Shown in pieces: positions 8,468 to 16,217 of a stretch of 36,169 nucleotides of DNA (the first letter of the stretch is position 1; every line of letters starts with the position of its first letter). The stretch is from Candidatus Thorarchaeota archaeon (GTDB taxonomy: Archaea > Asgardarchaeota > Thorarchaeia > Thorarchaeales > Thorarchaeaceae): the NCBI GenBank assembly GCA_030612005.1, contig JAUWOU010000017.1:1-36169 (forward strand), written 5' to 3'. The position numbers were made by a program, and so were the translations under genes. Below the pieces are notes generated by a model. That model did no database searches and was not told the DNA's origin. It was given only the letters and a program-made list of their open reading frames with translations.

Positions 8468-10387
8468 ATGAGAATGACACTGTGGGAACCAATCTCAATA
8501 GGCAATATGGATTTAGAAAACCGTCTAATCTTTCTTGCAACTCATCTGGGGTACTGTGGAGAAGATGGAATTGTAACGGATAAACTCCTTTCATTCTATA
8601 ACGCGCGAGCAAGATACTGCCCTGGATTGATTATTGTTGGAGGCTGTTATACTGAACATCTAGGAATGGGCGGCCCTACAATGATTGGCATTTCTCGAGA
8701 TGAACATATCAAGGGTCTCAAACAACTTGTTGACACAGTACACTCATTCAAGGTTCCTGTAGCCGCACAATTATATCACGCTGGTCGATATGCCCACTCA
8801 GTAATCCTTGGTCAACATGCAGTTTCAGCATCAGCAGTAAAATGCAGACTTACAAGAGAGACCTCACGTGAGCTTACATTGGATGAGATTCAAGAAACTA
8901 TTTCTAATTTTGGAACAGCAGCTAAACGTGCCAAGAAAGCAGGTTTTGATTCAGTAGAGATAATTGGCTCTGCTGGTTATATTATCAATCAGTTTCTTGC
9001 TAAAGCAACTAATCAGCGAACTGATGAATATGGTGGAGACCTCGAGTCTCGGTCAAGGTTCCCTCTTGAGATTGTTGAAACTATCAAAAAGGCAGTGGGT
9101 AACAATTATCCAATCATGTACCGAATGAGTGGTGAGGACTTTGTCCCTGATGGGCTGACCTTGGAAGATAATCAGAAACTTGCACCACGGCTTATGGAAG
9201 CTGGTGTGGATTGTTTTGATGTTACAGGTGGCTGGCATGAAACGCGTGTTCCTCAGATTACGATGGATGTTCCACGAGGACACTATGCATACTTAGCTGA
9301 AGGTATCGCTGAAGTTGTAGATGTCCCAGTTGTTGCTGGTAATAGGATAAACAGTGTATCAATAGCTGAGCATATTCTGAAGAGAGGAAAAGCACAACTC
9401 ATCGGAATGTCAAGGGGGTTTATTGCCGATCCAAAACTACCGCAAAAAGCGCGAGATGGGATGCAATCTCTAACCCGACCGTGCATTGCATGTAATCAGG
9501 GATGTCTAGACCACGTATTTATGATCGAACCAGTGATGTGTGCAATTAATCCTCTAGCTGGTTATGAAGGGACAAAATTGTTGGGTACTCAAAGTTATGG
9601 TAAGATTGCAGTGGTTGGGGGTGGACCCGCGGGGATGGAGGTTTCTTGGGTTTTAGCTATGAGAGGGTTCCGTGTCACTTTGTTTGAAGAGCAGGATTGT
9701 TTAGGAGGCCTTCTAAATTTAGCTGCAAAGATACCCGGACGCGGTGAATTCGCTGCCTACGTGAGTTACATGATTCGTGAACTCAAGAAACTCAATGTTA
9801 GTATCCGACTCAACGTTCATGCCAATTCTAGTACGATTGCAGGTGAAGGTTTTGATTATACTATTTGTGCAACTGGAACAGTAGCAGGTGCACCCTCGAT
9901 TGAAGGTGTAGAAATGTCTCATGTAACCAGTGCCTATGATGCAATCGCCCTTAATCCTGATGAATTGGGTGATGTTGTCGTGTTAGGCGGTGGGGCACTG
10001 GGTTGTTATGCTGCACTATATCTCTCTTCGAGTTCTAGTTCTATTCAGATTATTGAGGCTGATGAAGCTCTTGGAGTAGATCTTGGCCGAACTACACGTT
10101 GGGTAATTCTAAAGGCACTGAAAGAGAGGAATATTACTAGTCACCTGAATGCAGAGGCAACTACGATTGATAGCATGAAAGTTACAGTTCTTCAGGATGA
10201 AAAATATCAGCACATCAAAGCAAAGACAGTCATACTTGCAACACGACCTCAACCAAGAGATCGGCTAATCAAGCAACTAGAGAAAAAAGGTTTGAAATAT
10301 GAGAGAGTAGGTTCTGTCAAGAAACCTATGGATTTATTGGATACTATTCATGGTGCATTTGAGTTTGCAAATAGTTTTGAACTGTAG
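8468..10387 (+). CDS. NADH:flavin oxidoreductase / 2,4-dienoyl-CoA reductase-like flavoprotein
   Basis: A 639-residue enzyme with the three-part architecture of bacterial FadH and related reductases. It has an old-yellow-enzyme TIM barrel binding FMN (about 1-335), a 4Fe-4S site CIACNQGC...C (about 341-362) that matches the FadH pattern, an FAD domain beginning VVGGGPAGMEVSW near 380, and an NAD(P)-binding domain with VVVLGGGALGCYAA near 498. It reduces C=C bonds, typically in 2,4-dienoyl-CoA or other enoates. An AAGGG just before the first ATG sits better with the second in-frame ATG at 8474. It is in an operon with the MBL hydrolase and convergent with the beta-helix gene. Confidence 0.92.
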   Translation: MRMTLWEPISIGNMDLENRLIFLATHLGYCGEDGIVTDKLLSFYNARARYCPGLIIVGGCYTEHLGMGGPTMIGISRDEHIKGLKQLVDTVHSFKVPVAAQLYHAGRYAHSVILGQHAVSASAVKCRLTRETSRELTLDEIQETISNFGTAAKRAKKAGFDSVEIIGSAGYIINQFLAKATNQRTDEYGGDLESRSRFPLEIVETIKKAVGNNYPIMYRMSGEDFVPDGLTLEDNQKLAPRLMEAGVDCFDVTGGWHETRVPQITMDVPRGHYAYLAEGIAEVVDVPVVAGNRINSVSIAEHILKRGKAQLIGMSRGFIADPKLPQKARDGMQSLTRPCIACNQGCLDHVFMIEPVMCAINPLAGYEGTKLLGTQSYGKIAVVGGGPAGMEVSWVLAMRGFRVTLFEEQDCLGGLLNLAAKIPGRGEFAAYVSYMIRELKKLNVSIRLNVHANSSTIAGEGFDYTICATGTVAGAPSIEGVEMSHVTSAYDAIALNPDELGDVVVLGGGALGCYAALYLSSSSSSIQIIEADEALGVDLGRTTRWVILKALKERNITSHLNAEATTIDSMKVTVLQDEKYQHIKAKTVILATRPQPRDRLIKQLEKKGLKYERVGSVKKPMDLLDTIHGAFEFANSFEL

Positions 10388-10401
10388 CGATTAATTCTTA
10401 G

Positions 10402-12267
10402 CTACTTATTCTGGGTGTTGAATTTTACAATTCTTACTATTACTAGTCCGATTATAATGAACGAAAATCCCGCTGATAGCATGATGGTAGCTGCGGTAAT
10501 CGATATCAAACTTGAAGATGTTCCATTTGGGAACCTATCCACACATCCTTCATTACCTGGTACATTGTAAACACCAACGCCACTCCAATCTCCCCAATAA
10601 TTTCCAGTGTCTATTCCATTGTCCCATTGATTACCTTCACCATCACTACGACCATTACCTTCAGGATTCCCAGATAATAGGTTCAAGTAGAGAGTATTGT
10701 TGGATCCATACGAATGTACCCAAATTCCATATCCGTGATTGTTTGTCACATTATTATTTGTGATTTGGCAATTACTTGCATATATTATGATGCCTGCGTA
10801 ATTAAACGTGATGCCCCAATGAGTATCTACTACTGGTGTTGCGCAACCTGATACCGTATTATTTTCCACAATGCAATAATGTGAATCAATTGTTATCCCG
10901 TGCGTAGACACATCTATGACCTTGTTATTTTGAATTAAAGATTCAAATGAAAAATAACCTATGCGGATGCCTATTATAGTTTCGCGAATTGTATTGTTAT
11001 TAATTTGACATTCTGGTGAGCTTCTACAATCTATTCCGATAGAACCACCAGTAATAATAGAATTGTGAACTTCACTTTTATTGGAATGGTCAATGACAAT
11101 AGATGAACAAACAACTTCAGATATAACACAGAATGGAGAATATAGGATGTTTATACTTGGTGCCGATTCGCTTACATCAATCTGACTAAGAGAAACCCGG
11201 TTTGAGTTGACTACGAAGATTTGCCCATATTCTGTATTGGAATAGGTTGTATCTGATTCGTTTACCACGAAGAGTAATGGTTTTGAATTAACAGAATTGT
11301 TTGTTACACTATGGAGGACATCAGATAGACCTCCAATCAGTGATAATCCCTTTGAACCAATCTCATTTCTCTCAAGTATGAATGCAGTAGAACTCAACAA
11401 TGCAAGTCCCGAATTGAACGTATTGTCACCAAGCTCATTTTTGTTACAATATGTGAATGTTGCCTTATATCCATTGTATTCTTCAAAATTACTATTAATT
11501 TCCGAGTTATTTGTGCGATGACAATAGATAGCGTAACCTATGTTGTTGGAAATAGTGTTGTCATATATGAAACACATTAAGGAATCCTTGATGTGTAATC
11601 CTCCCCCGCTAGGATAGGAGTATTGTGACATATCGAAAGAGGATGCGTGAATTTCCGGTGATGATGATGCCATAGCCATAATGGGCGTGACATAATTTAA
11701 CATACCACAATTAGAAATCCTATTCCTTCGTATAGTGCAATTTGTTGATCCTTCAATATTCAGACCATATTTTGTGGATTCTCTTATGATGCAATCCTCA
11801 ACTGTTATGTTTGTGGATAATCCGATAAACAGAATATCCTCGGAGATTTGATCTATTGGAGATCTTTCGAAGGTAACATTTGATATCATCAAATTAGAAC
11901 AATCATCGATGAAGAGTCGGTCATTGAAAGTTGAATATTCTATTATGCCATTAATCGTTTGATCAATGTACACCTGAACATCACAACTACAATTCCGAAC
12001 CTCAAAGAATACGGTAGAATAGTGAATATCGAAACTGGTTAGAGTCATATTCTCAACCAAATAAGGTGAAATTTCAGTACCATTGCCTGGCCAACCTTGT
12101 AGTTCCCAATCCTCATCCTCCCATATAGTTAGTGAACCCTCATCCAGTGATATAATCGCAGTTTGGGTTTCTTCAACGAATCCTGTATCGGTTATTAGAT
12201 ACGGTAGTAATATTCCGGAACTAAGCAGTGCAAATAGCGCGAGAATCTTTATCCTTTCATTTCCCAT
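10402..12267 (-). CDS. Secreted right-handed beta-helix (NosD-like) surface protein
   Basis: A 621-residue exported protein. The N terminus has a basic start and a hydrophobic stretch (residues 7-26) that is a signal peptide or anchor. The body is rich in short repeats of the form NxI.xNNxIxNxxx.GI with many Asn and Ser, typical of parallel beta-helix proteins of the NosD/pectate-lyase type. One hydrophobic C-terminal segment (about 590-612) followed by a basic end anchors it, so most of the chain faces outside the cell. It probably binds carbohydrate or forms part of the cell surface; no catalytic residues are recognised. The gene is AT-rich and transcribed alone. Confidence 0.85.
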   Translation of the reverse strand: MGNERIKILALFALLSSGILLPYLITDTGFVEETQTAIISLDEGSLTIWEDEDWELQGWPGNGTEISPYLVENMTLTSFDIHYSTVFFEVRNCSCDVQVYIDQTINGIIEYSTFNDRLFIDDCSNLMISNVTFERSPIDQISEDILFIGLSTNITVEDCIIRESTKYGLNIEGSTNCTIRRNRISNCGMLNYVTPIMAMASSSPEIHASSFDMSQYSYPSGGGLHIKDSLMCFIYDNTISNNIGYAIYCHRTNNSEINSNFEEYNGYKATFTYCNKNELGDNTFNSGLALLSSTAFILERNEIGSKGLSLIGGLSDVLHSVTNNSVNSKPLLFVVNESDTTYSNTEYGQIFVVNSNRVSLSQIDVSESAPSINILYSPFCVISEVVCSSIVIDHSNKSEVHNSIITGGSIGIDCRSSPECQINNNTIRETIIGIRIGYFSFESLIQNNKVIDVSTHGITIDSHYCIVENNTVSGCATPVVDTHWGITFNYAGIIIYASNCQITNNNVTNNHGYGIWVHSYGSNNTLYLNLLSGNPEGNGRSDGEGNQWDNGIDTGNYWGDWSGVGVYNVPGNEGCVDRFPNGTSSSLISITAATIMLSAGFSFIIIGLVIVRIVKFNTQNK

Positions 12268-12327
12268 ACTCGTCTACCTACCAACCATCGATTTTAAATT
12301 TTACATAATTTTTAATTACATCAATCT

Positions 12328-12351
12328 ACTTGTGGGACAGGATACACAAGT
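12328..12351. repeat. 7-bp inverted repeat in divergent promoter region
   Basis: ACTTGTG at 12328-12334 and CACAAGT at 12345-12351 form perfect 7-bp arms around a 10-base spacer. It lies between the beta-helix gene and the site-2 protease gene, upstream of both, so it could be an operator. Confidence 0.35.
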
Positions 12352-12375
12352 GAATTAGTACAACTCTGCCTGAGC

Positions 12376-12416
12376 GGATATTCTTATAATGCTACAAATG
12401 AAATTTACGAATATCC
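12376..12416 (+). promoter_or_regulatory. TATA-like element flanked by 8-bp inverted repeat upstream of the site-2 protease gene
   Basis: GGATATTC (12376-12383) and GAATATCC (12409-12416) are perfect inverted arms. A TATA-like TTATAAT (12384-12390) sits directly inside the left arm, and the transcription start expected ~25 bases downstream would fall near the right arm. This layout suits a repressor site at the protease promoter. The gene's GGAG at 12427-12430 and GTG at 12442 follow. Confidence 0.4.
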
Positions 12417-12441
12417 TTGAAGATTCGGAGACCAGATAATA

Positions 12442-13614
12442 GTGGCTTTTGAAGACGAACAAACCAGCGTCATTACATATCCAACCTTTGCAGAACTCAG
12501 CGAGATTCTAGCAGGGAAATTCGATATCAAGATGAGCGTTCTTGAATACGGAATGCCTACATTTGTTGTACAATGGGCACAAGGCTTTGTTCCAAGTAAT
12601 GATGAGCAGGAAGCCGTCTTCCAGGAAATTACTAAGAGCACCGCATCGTTGAAAGTCTGGCCTTTTGTGAAATGGCGAAACGAGAAAGAAGGGGAGTATC
12701 TAATTCGTTTTATTCCCAAACAGAGGTCCAAGCCAAGCAACAACAAGATCAACTATGCGCTCTTCATTGCTACACTTGCTAGCATTGCTATAGGTGGATT
12801 CCTTCAGGCATCTAGTCCAATCTTTCTCGCATTGTTCTATCCTGCTGGTTATACCGTCTGGGATATTGCCTTTACAACCATCATCTTCATTGCTTCTCTC
12901 ATGGGAATTATATTCACTCATGAAATGGGCCATTACAAAATGAGCCAACGGTTGGGAATTGAGGCATCGCTACCTTACTTCCTTCCGGGTCTACCTCAGA
13001 TTGGTGGGACCTTTGGTGCTTTCATCGTACAGAAGAGTCCTCCAGCATACCGAAGAGATTTACTTGACATGGGTCTCGCAGGACCCCTCGCAGGATTTGC
13101 AGTTACACTTGTTGTACTAGTAGCTGGATTCTTGATGTCTGTCCCCGTTACCGCAGAGCAATTGATTGCAATCGACCAAGCCTTTCCAGGACAATCTGGA
13201 TCGCTACCAGTTCCAATTCTGTTCATTTTGATGGAATACTTATTCATGGGTTTCATACCTGTTGGTGGAACAATTTATCTACATCCAGTAGCGTTTGCAG
13301 CTTGGGTGGGCATGCTAGTTACTGCTCTCAACCTATTTCCAATTGCTCAGCTTGACGGTGGTCACGCCCTCAGAGCAATAGTCAGTCCCCAGCGACACAA
13401 GCAGATAGGATGGGCTGGAATTCTGGTCATGCTTTTGTTAGGTTACTACATGATGGCAATCCTGATTCTTGTATTATCCTCAGGTGGAAGCCATCCAGGA
13501 CCTCTCAATGACACAGTCAAGGTTTCAAAGAGTAGAATTGCACTGTTCTTGGTATGCATGGCAATTCTTGTTTTGTGTATCCCACCATTATATGAGATGT
13601 TTAGTCTGTTTTAA
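12442..13614 (+). CDS. Site-2 protease, peptidase M50 family
   Basis: A membrane metalloprotease of 390 residues that would cut substrates within the bilayer. An N-terminal soluble domain (1-100) with an acidic/aromatic pattern is followed by several membrane segments from about 103. The zinc motif HEMGH is at 160-164, and the third-ligand motif NLFPIAQLDGGH ends at 308 (Asp305 in LDGG). The overall order, with an extended N-terminal domain and a hydrophobic core of about seven segments, resembles archaeal, cyanobacterial and plant EGY-type proteases. It starts at GTG, with GGAG eleven bases upstream. The substrate is unknown; no obvious membrane-bound transcription factor is adjacent. Confidence 0.9.
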   Translation: MAFEDEQTSVITYPTFAELSEILAGKFDIKMSVLEYGMPTFVVQWAQGFVPSNDEQEAVFQEITKSTASLKVWPFVKWRNEKEGEYLIRFIPKQRSKPSNNKINYALFIATLASIAIGGFLQASSPIFLALFYPAGYTVWDIAFTTIIFIASLMGIIFTHEMGHYKMSQRLGIEASLPYFLPGLPQIGGTFGAFIVQKSPPAYRRDLLDMGLAGPLAGFAVTLVVLVAGFLMSVPVTAEQLIAIDQAFPGQSGSLPVPILFILMEYLFMGFIPVGGTIYLHPVAFAAWVGMLVTALNLFPIAQLDGGHALRAIVSPQRHKQIGWAGILVMLLLGYYMMAILILVLSSGGSHPGPLNDTVKVSKSRIALFLVCMAILVLCIPPLYEMFSLF

Positions 13615-13701
13615 TCAGATGAATATCAAATCGAATAAACGCTGAACGAATTCTCGGAAGCCTTAACAGGTCTTTTGCATCGTGGCACGAAGGTCATCAC
13701 A

Positions 13702-14832
13702 ATGGGTAAGGCAAGATTTCTATTACCATCATTCATGTTTACAGCTGGAACATTAGTTGCTCTTCAGCTAATTAATACAGTTACAACCAATGTTCCATCA
13801 ACACATTTGTTCCCGGAAACCATGAGTACGACACTTGGAACGGATATTGCAACAATCATGGCGATTGCAATTCCCATTATCGTTATCGAGTATATGTTAT
13901 TCGCCGTACCTATTGCTGTTATCATTCTCTTGATTACCAAGGTTGTAAAGTCCGCTCGCTATGAAATGAATATCATGGATATTGGTCGTGAGTTTGGTGG
14001 CACTCAAATAATTCGCCGAGCTGCAGCTCCTGCTCTCTTCAGTGTAGCTTCAGCACAGATGTTTAGTGGAATCATTCGCGACTATCTATTCGGTATTGGT
14101 TACACTCCAACCTCAGAGATAGCACCCCTATTCAATGCAAGCCTTTCTCTCATGGCGGCACTTCTCTTTGTTCCAATAGCCCTTTTGCTATTCATGCCGA
14201 CTTGGGTTCTAAATGATGCAGGAGTTGTGACTCATCTCAAAACTGACAATTTAGAAATGAGACATTGTCCAGATACACAAGGTGTAGGACGATGGATTGC
14301 AAATATGCTAGGTGGATATGCTCTACTTGCCTTTCCAATAACTATGTTTGTTAGTCAATTCTACAACCCGATAATCCTTCCAATTATGAGTGGCGTTGAA
14401 TTTGGACAAACTGAATTAATCTACCAGACTACTCTTGCTCTGCTATGGACTATTGGTCTACCATTCTTTGTTATGGCTTACATATTGCCATTTGTAATGT
14501 TCAATGAAGCTATGCAATCTCGCTCAACCGTTCGCATCCTCAAACTTGCAAGACGTCTAGGTGCAAAGATGGTTCGTAAAGAAAAGATTCAGGAGATCAA
14601 ACGGCTGAGTTACGCATACGATGAGGGACAAAAAGGAACTGTTGAACTCTATGCTGCCGCAAGAGACCAGGAGATTATATCAACTCAGAAGAGTATCAAA
14701 GCGAAGCGTGAGAAGCAGAAAAAGGGAAATACTAAGAGTAATGTGAAGAAGAGTAATGTGAAGAAGAAATCCGCTCCTAAGAAAAAAGGATCTTCTAAAA
14801 AAGCAACAAAGAAGAAACCTAAGAAAAAATGA
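13702..14832 (+). CDS. Polytopic membrane protein with Lys-rich C-terminal tail, unknown
   Basis: Not recognised. From the ATG at 13702, which has GAAGG eight bases upstream (a TTG at 13675 is also in frame), the product is 376 residues. About six hydrophobic segments are visible (near 7-27, 50-80, 110-133, 140-166, 195-220 and 245-268). After a helical basic region the last ~45 residues are almost only Lys, Ser, Asn, Pro and Ala. Within the tail, a 15-base unit coding for S-N-V-K-K is present twice in tandem. The tail is probably cytoplasmic and could bind nucleic acid, ribosomes or acidic lipid. It follows the site-2 protease gene on the same strand with an 87-base gap. Confidence 0.75.
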   Translation: MGKARFLLPSFMFTAGTLVALQLINTVTTNVPSTHLFPETMSTTLGTDIATIMAIAIPIIVIEYMLFAVPIAVIILLITKVVKSARYEMNIMDIGREFGGTQIIRRAAAPALFSVASAQMFSGIIRDYLFGIGYTPTSEIAPLFNASLSLMAALLFVPIALLLFMPTWVLNDAGVVTHLKTDNLEMRHCPDTQGVGRWIANMLGGYALLAFPITMFVSQFYNPIILPIMSGVEFGQTELIYQTTLALLWTIGLPFFVMAYILPFVMFNEAMQSRSTVRILKLARRLGAKMVRKEKIQEIKRLSYAYDEGQKGTVELYAAARDQEIISTQKSIKAKREKQKKGNTKSNVKKSNVKKKSAPKKKGSSKKATKKKPKKK

Positions 14833-14896
14833 AATCAATTTTCAAAAAGAATGAAGTGGCTCCTGTGGACTATTTTCCCGGGAACCATTAATCTAT

Positions 14897-15505
14897 TTAC
14901 CAGTCTTCATCATCGTCTGATTCGTTTTGACCCCAGTCCTCACCCTCTGGGATTCGAATGACGTTGAGTTCAAGTAGGCGGTCTCTCACTTTTACTGCGG
15001 CTTCAGGAATCTGAGGTTCAAACTTAGCACCTGTGATAACAAGCTTACCTGATCCGAATAGAAGGATTACGACCTTGGGGTCTCTCATTCTGTATATCAG
15101 ACCTGGAAATTGTTCTGGCTCGTATAGAGTGTTTTCAAGCTTCATAGCTGCAAGCTCAAGATTGAGTTCAGCACCAAGGCTAGCACTAGCAACAATATTT
15201 TGGACAGTGATCTCTGGCTTGCTGGAAATCTCTATACCTGCTTCCTTGATGTTCTTTACAATCTTGTGAACTGCACGTTTTGCTTCTTTCTCGCTCTTAG
15301 CACCAGTGCAGACCATTTTGCCTGAATTGAAAATAAGGGTGGCTGTCTTGGGTTTCTTGAGACGATACACAAGACCCGGGAATTGTTCAGGATCAAATTC
15401 CACGTTAGGCATCGTGGCTGCAATTTCATCAAGGTCAAGTCGTTGGTTCAGAACAACTGAAGCAACAACATTTTCTATTTTAGTATGAGGTTCTGGCGCT
15501 GACAT
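14897..15505 (-). CDS. tbp: TATA-box-binding protein (TBP)
   Basis: The general archaeal transcription factor that binds promoter TATA boxes and recruits TFB and RNA polymerase. Its 202 residues consist of two imperfect direct repeats of about 90 residues, visible as FDPEQFPGLVYRLKKPK...LIFNSGKMVCTGAK and YEPEQFPGLIYRMRDPK...LLFGSGKLVITGAK, the saddle halves. The last 16 residues are strongly acidic (ESDDDEDW), as in many archaeal TBPs. The ATG is preceded by a GGAG nine bases upstream and a clear TATA element. It is transcribed alone, facing the membrane-protein gene. Confidence 0.97.
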   Translation of the reverse strand: MSAPEPHTKIENVVASVVLNQRLDLDEIAATMPNVEFDPEQFPGLVYRLKKPKTATLIFNSGKMVCTGAKSEKEAKRAVHKIVKNIKEAGIEISSKPEITVQNIVASASLGAELNLELAAMKLENTLYEPEQFPGLIYRMRDPKVVILLFGSGKLVITGAKFEPQIPEAAVKVRDRLLELNVIRIPEGEDWGQNESDDDEDW

Positions 15506-15514
15506 CTACTCTAT

Positions 15515-15550
15515 CTCCTGTGTATTGTATTGTCTTTATATAGTATATAA
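15515..15550 (-). promoter_or_regulatory. TBP gene promoter and ribosome binding site
   Basis: On the minus strand, GGAG (15515-15518) lies nine bases before the ATG. Further upstream, TTATATACTATATAA (15536-15550) is a near-perfect 15-base dyad of two TATA-like halves around one C. Its distance places the transcription start near 15515-15520. The symmetry could allow TBP to bind in both orientations at its own promoter. Confidence 0.6.
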
Positions 15551-15613
15551 GGAATACACCGTTTTTATTTAATCGCCTTTTAAATGTGAGCAATAGTGAA
15601 TGAAAAATCCCGT

Positions 15614-15991
15614 TCAACACTCGCAATCGTCGCCCTTGGCCACAACGATTTTGACTTTTACTTTGATATCTTCTGCAATATCCCCAAAGGCTTGAAGGAA
15701 ATACCTTGAAGATTCAGCTAATCCTTTTTCTCCAGCAGGTGTCAAATTGTAAACAATCTGTCTTCCTATTTTCTCTCCTGCAATGAAACCCCCGTTTTTC
15801 AACTCTTTCAACGCAGGATAGATTGTACCTGGGGTTGGTTTTGTTCCTCTCCTTGTAGCGATTTTCTCAGCTATCTGTTGCCCATTCATTTCTTCTCTGT
15901 CAAGTTCCCAAAGGATCTGAAATGTAAGAAGTCCTCTCATGTCGCAACAATCAGGTGGACAACATGGTGCAACTTCGATCTTCTTACTCAT
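15614..15991 (-). CDS. PadR-family regulator with Cys clusters, likely metalloid or metal sensor
   Basis: A winged-helix repressor of 125 residues. The PadR core is at about 18-92 (LLTFQILWELDREEMNGQQI, then KPTPGTIYPALKELKNGGFI and a wing). Unusually it carries vicinal cysteines at both ends: Cys10, Cys11, Cys15 and Cys16 in the N-terminal CCPPDCC, and Cys123 and Cys125 in the C-terminal CEC. Such clusters suit binding of As(III) or a soft metal. It is divergent from an ArsM-like methyltransferase unit with repeated operator-like boxes between them, a role normally filled by ArsR-type repressors. TATA spacing suggests an almost leaderless transcript. The ligand is inference; the PadR fold is clear. 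Confidence 0.85.
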   Translation of the reverse strand: MSKKIEVAPCCPPDCCDMRGLLTFQILWELDREEMNGQQIAEKIATRRGTKPTPGTIYPALKELKNGGFIAGEKIGRQIVYNLTPAGEKGLAESSRYFLQAFGDIAEDIKVKVKIVVAKGDDCEC

Positions 15992-15998
15992 ACTAATC

Positions 15999-16069
15999 TA
16001 TTGGGTGTCCGATACATTTAAATGTATATATAGGATGCCCAATACTAACAAATATTGGACACCCAATAT
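15999..16069. promoter_or_regulatory. Divergent promoter with three operator-like boxes (padR / arsM unit)
   Basis: Three related boxes are present: TATTGGGTGTCC (15999-16010), GGATGCCCAATA (16033-16044; its complement matches box 1 at 10 of 12 positions) and the dyad ATATTGGACACCCAATAT (16052-16069), whose right half repeats box 1 in reverse orientation. Between boxes 1 and 2 lies a perfect 16-base palindrome, ATACATTTAAATGTAT (16012-16027), running into TATATATA, which can serve as TATA box in both directions. Box 1 would cover the leftward start site, and boxes 2 and 3 the rightward one. This is a textbook layout for repression of both the regulator and its target. Confidence 0.65.
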
Positions 16070-16082
16070 AGTTGGTGATTGA

Positions 16083-16217
16083 ATGACTGACGTAAAACCA
16101 TGTGAAGAGAAATGGAATCTACAACTCAAAAGTTGCGAGCCAGTTCTGAAAATCCAATCGTTCGGGTGCAATGATAATCTAGAAAATACTAATCCGATGA
16201 AAACGGTGATTGTATGA
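16083..16217 (+). CDS. 44-residue peptide with evenly spaced cysteines, coupled to the methyltransferase
   Basis: A short frame easily missed because of its size. ATG 16083 is preceded by GGTGA four bases upstream. The peptide has 44 residues with Cys7, Cys18 and Cys29, spaced exactly eleven apart, and a mixed charged sequence beginning MTDVKPCEEKW. Its TGA stop (16215-16217) overlaps the methyltransferase ATG (16214-16216) in an ATGA junction, which implies translational coupling. It directly follows the operator boxes, so it is the first frame of the transcript. It may be a three-thiol metalloid-binding peptide that delivers substrate, or a leader that only couples translation. No homologue is recognised. 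Confidence 0.6.
   Translation: MTDVKPCEEKWNLQLKSCEPVLKIQSFGCNDNLENTNPMKTVIV

Noticed and set aside
14700-14832. Tandem repeat in the Lys-rich coding tail as a CRISPR or mobile repeat
   Set aside because: Only two adjacent 15-base units, in frame and coding for S-N-V-K-K; it is a coding duplication.
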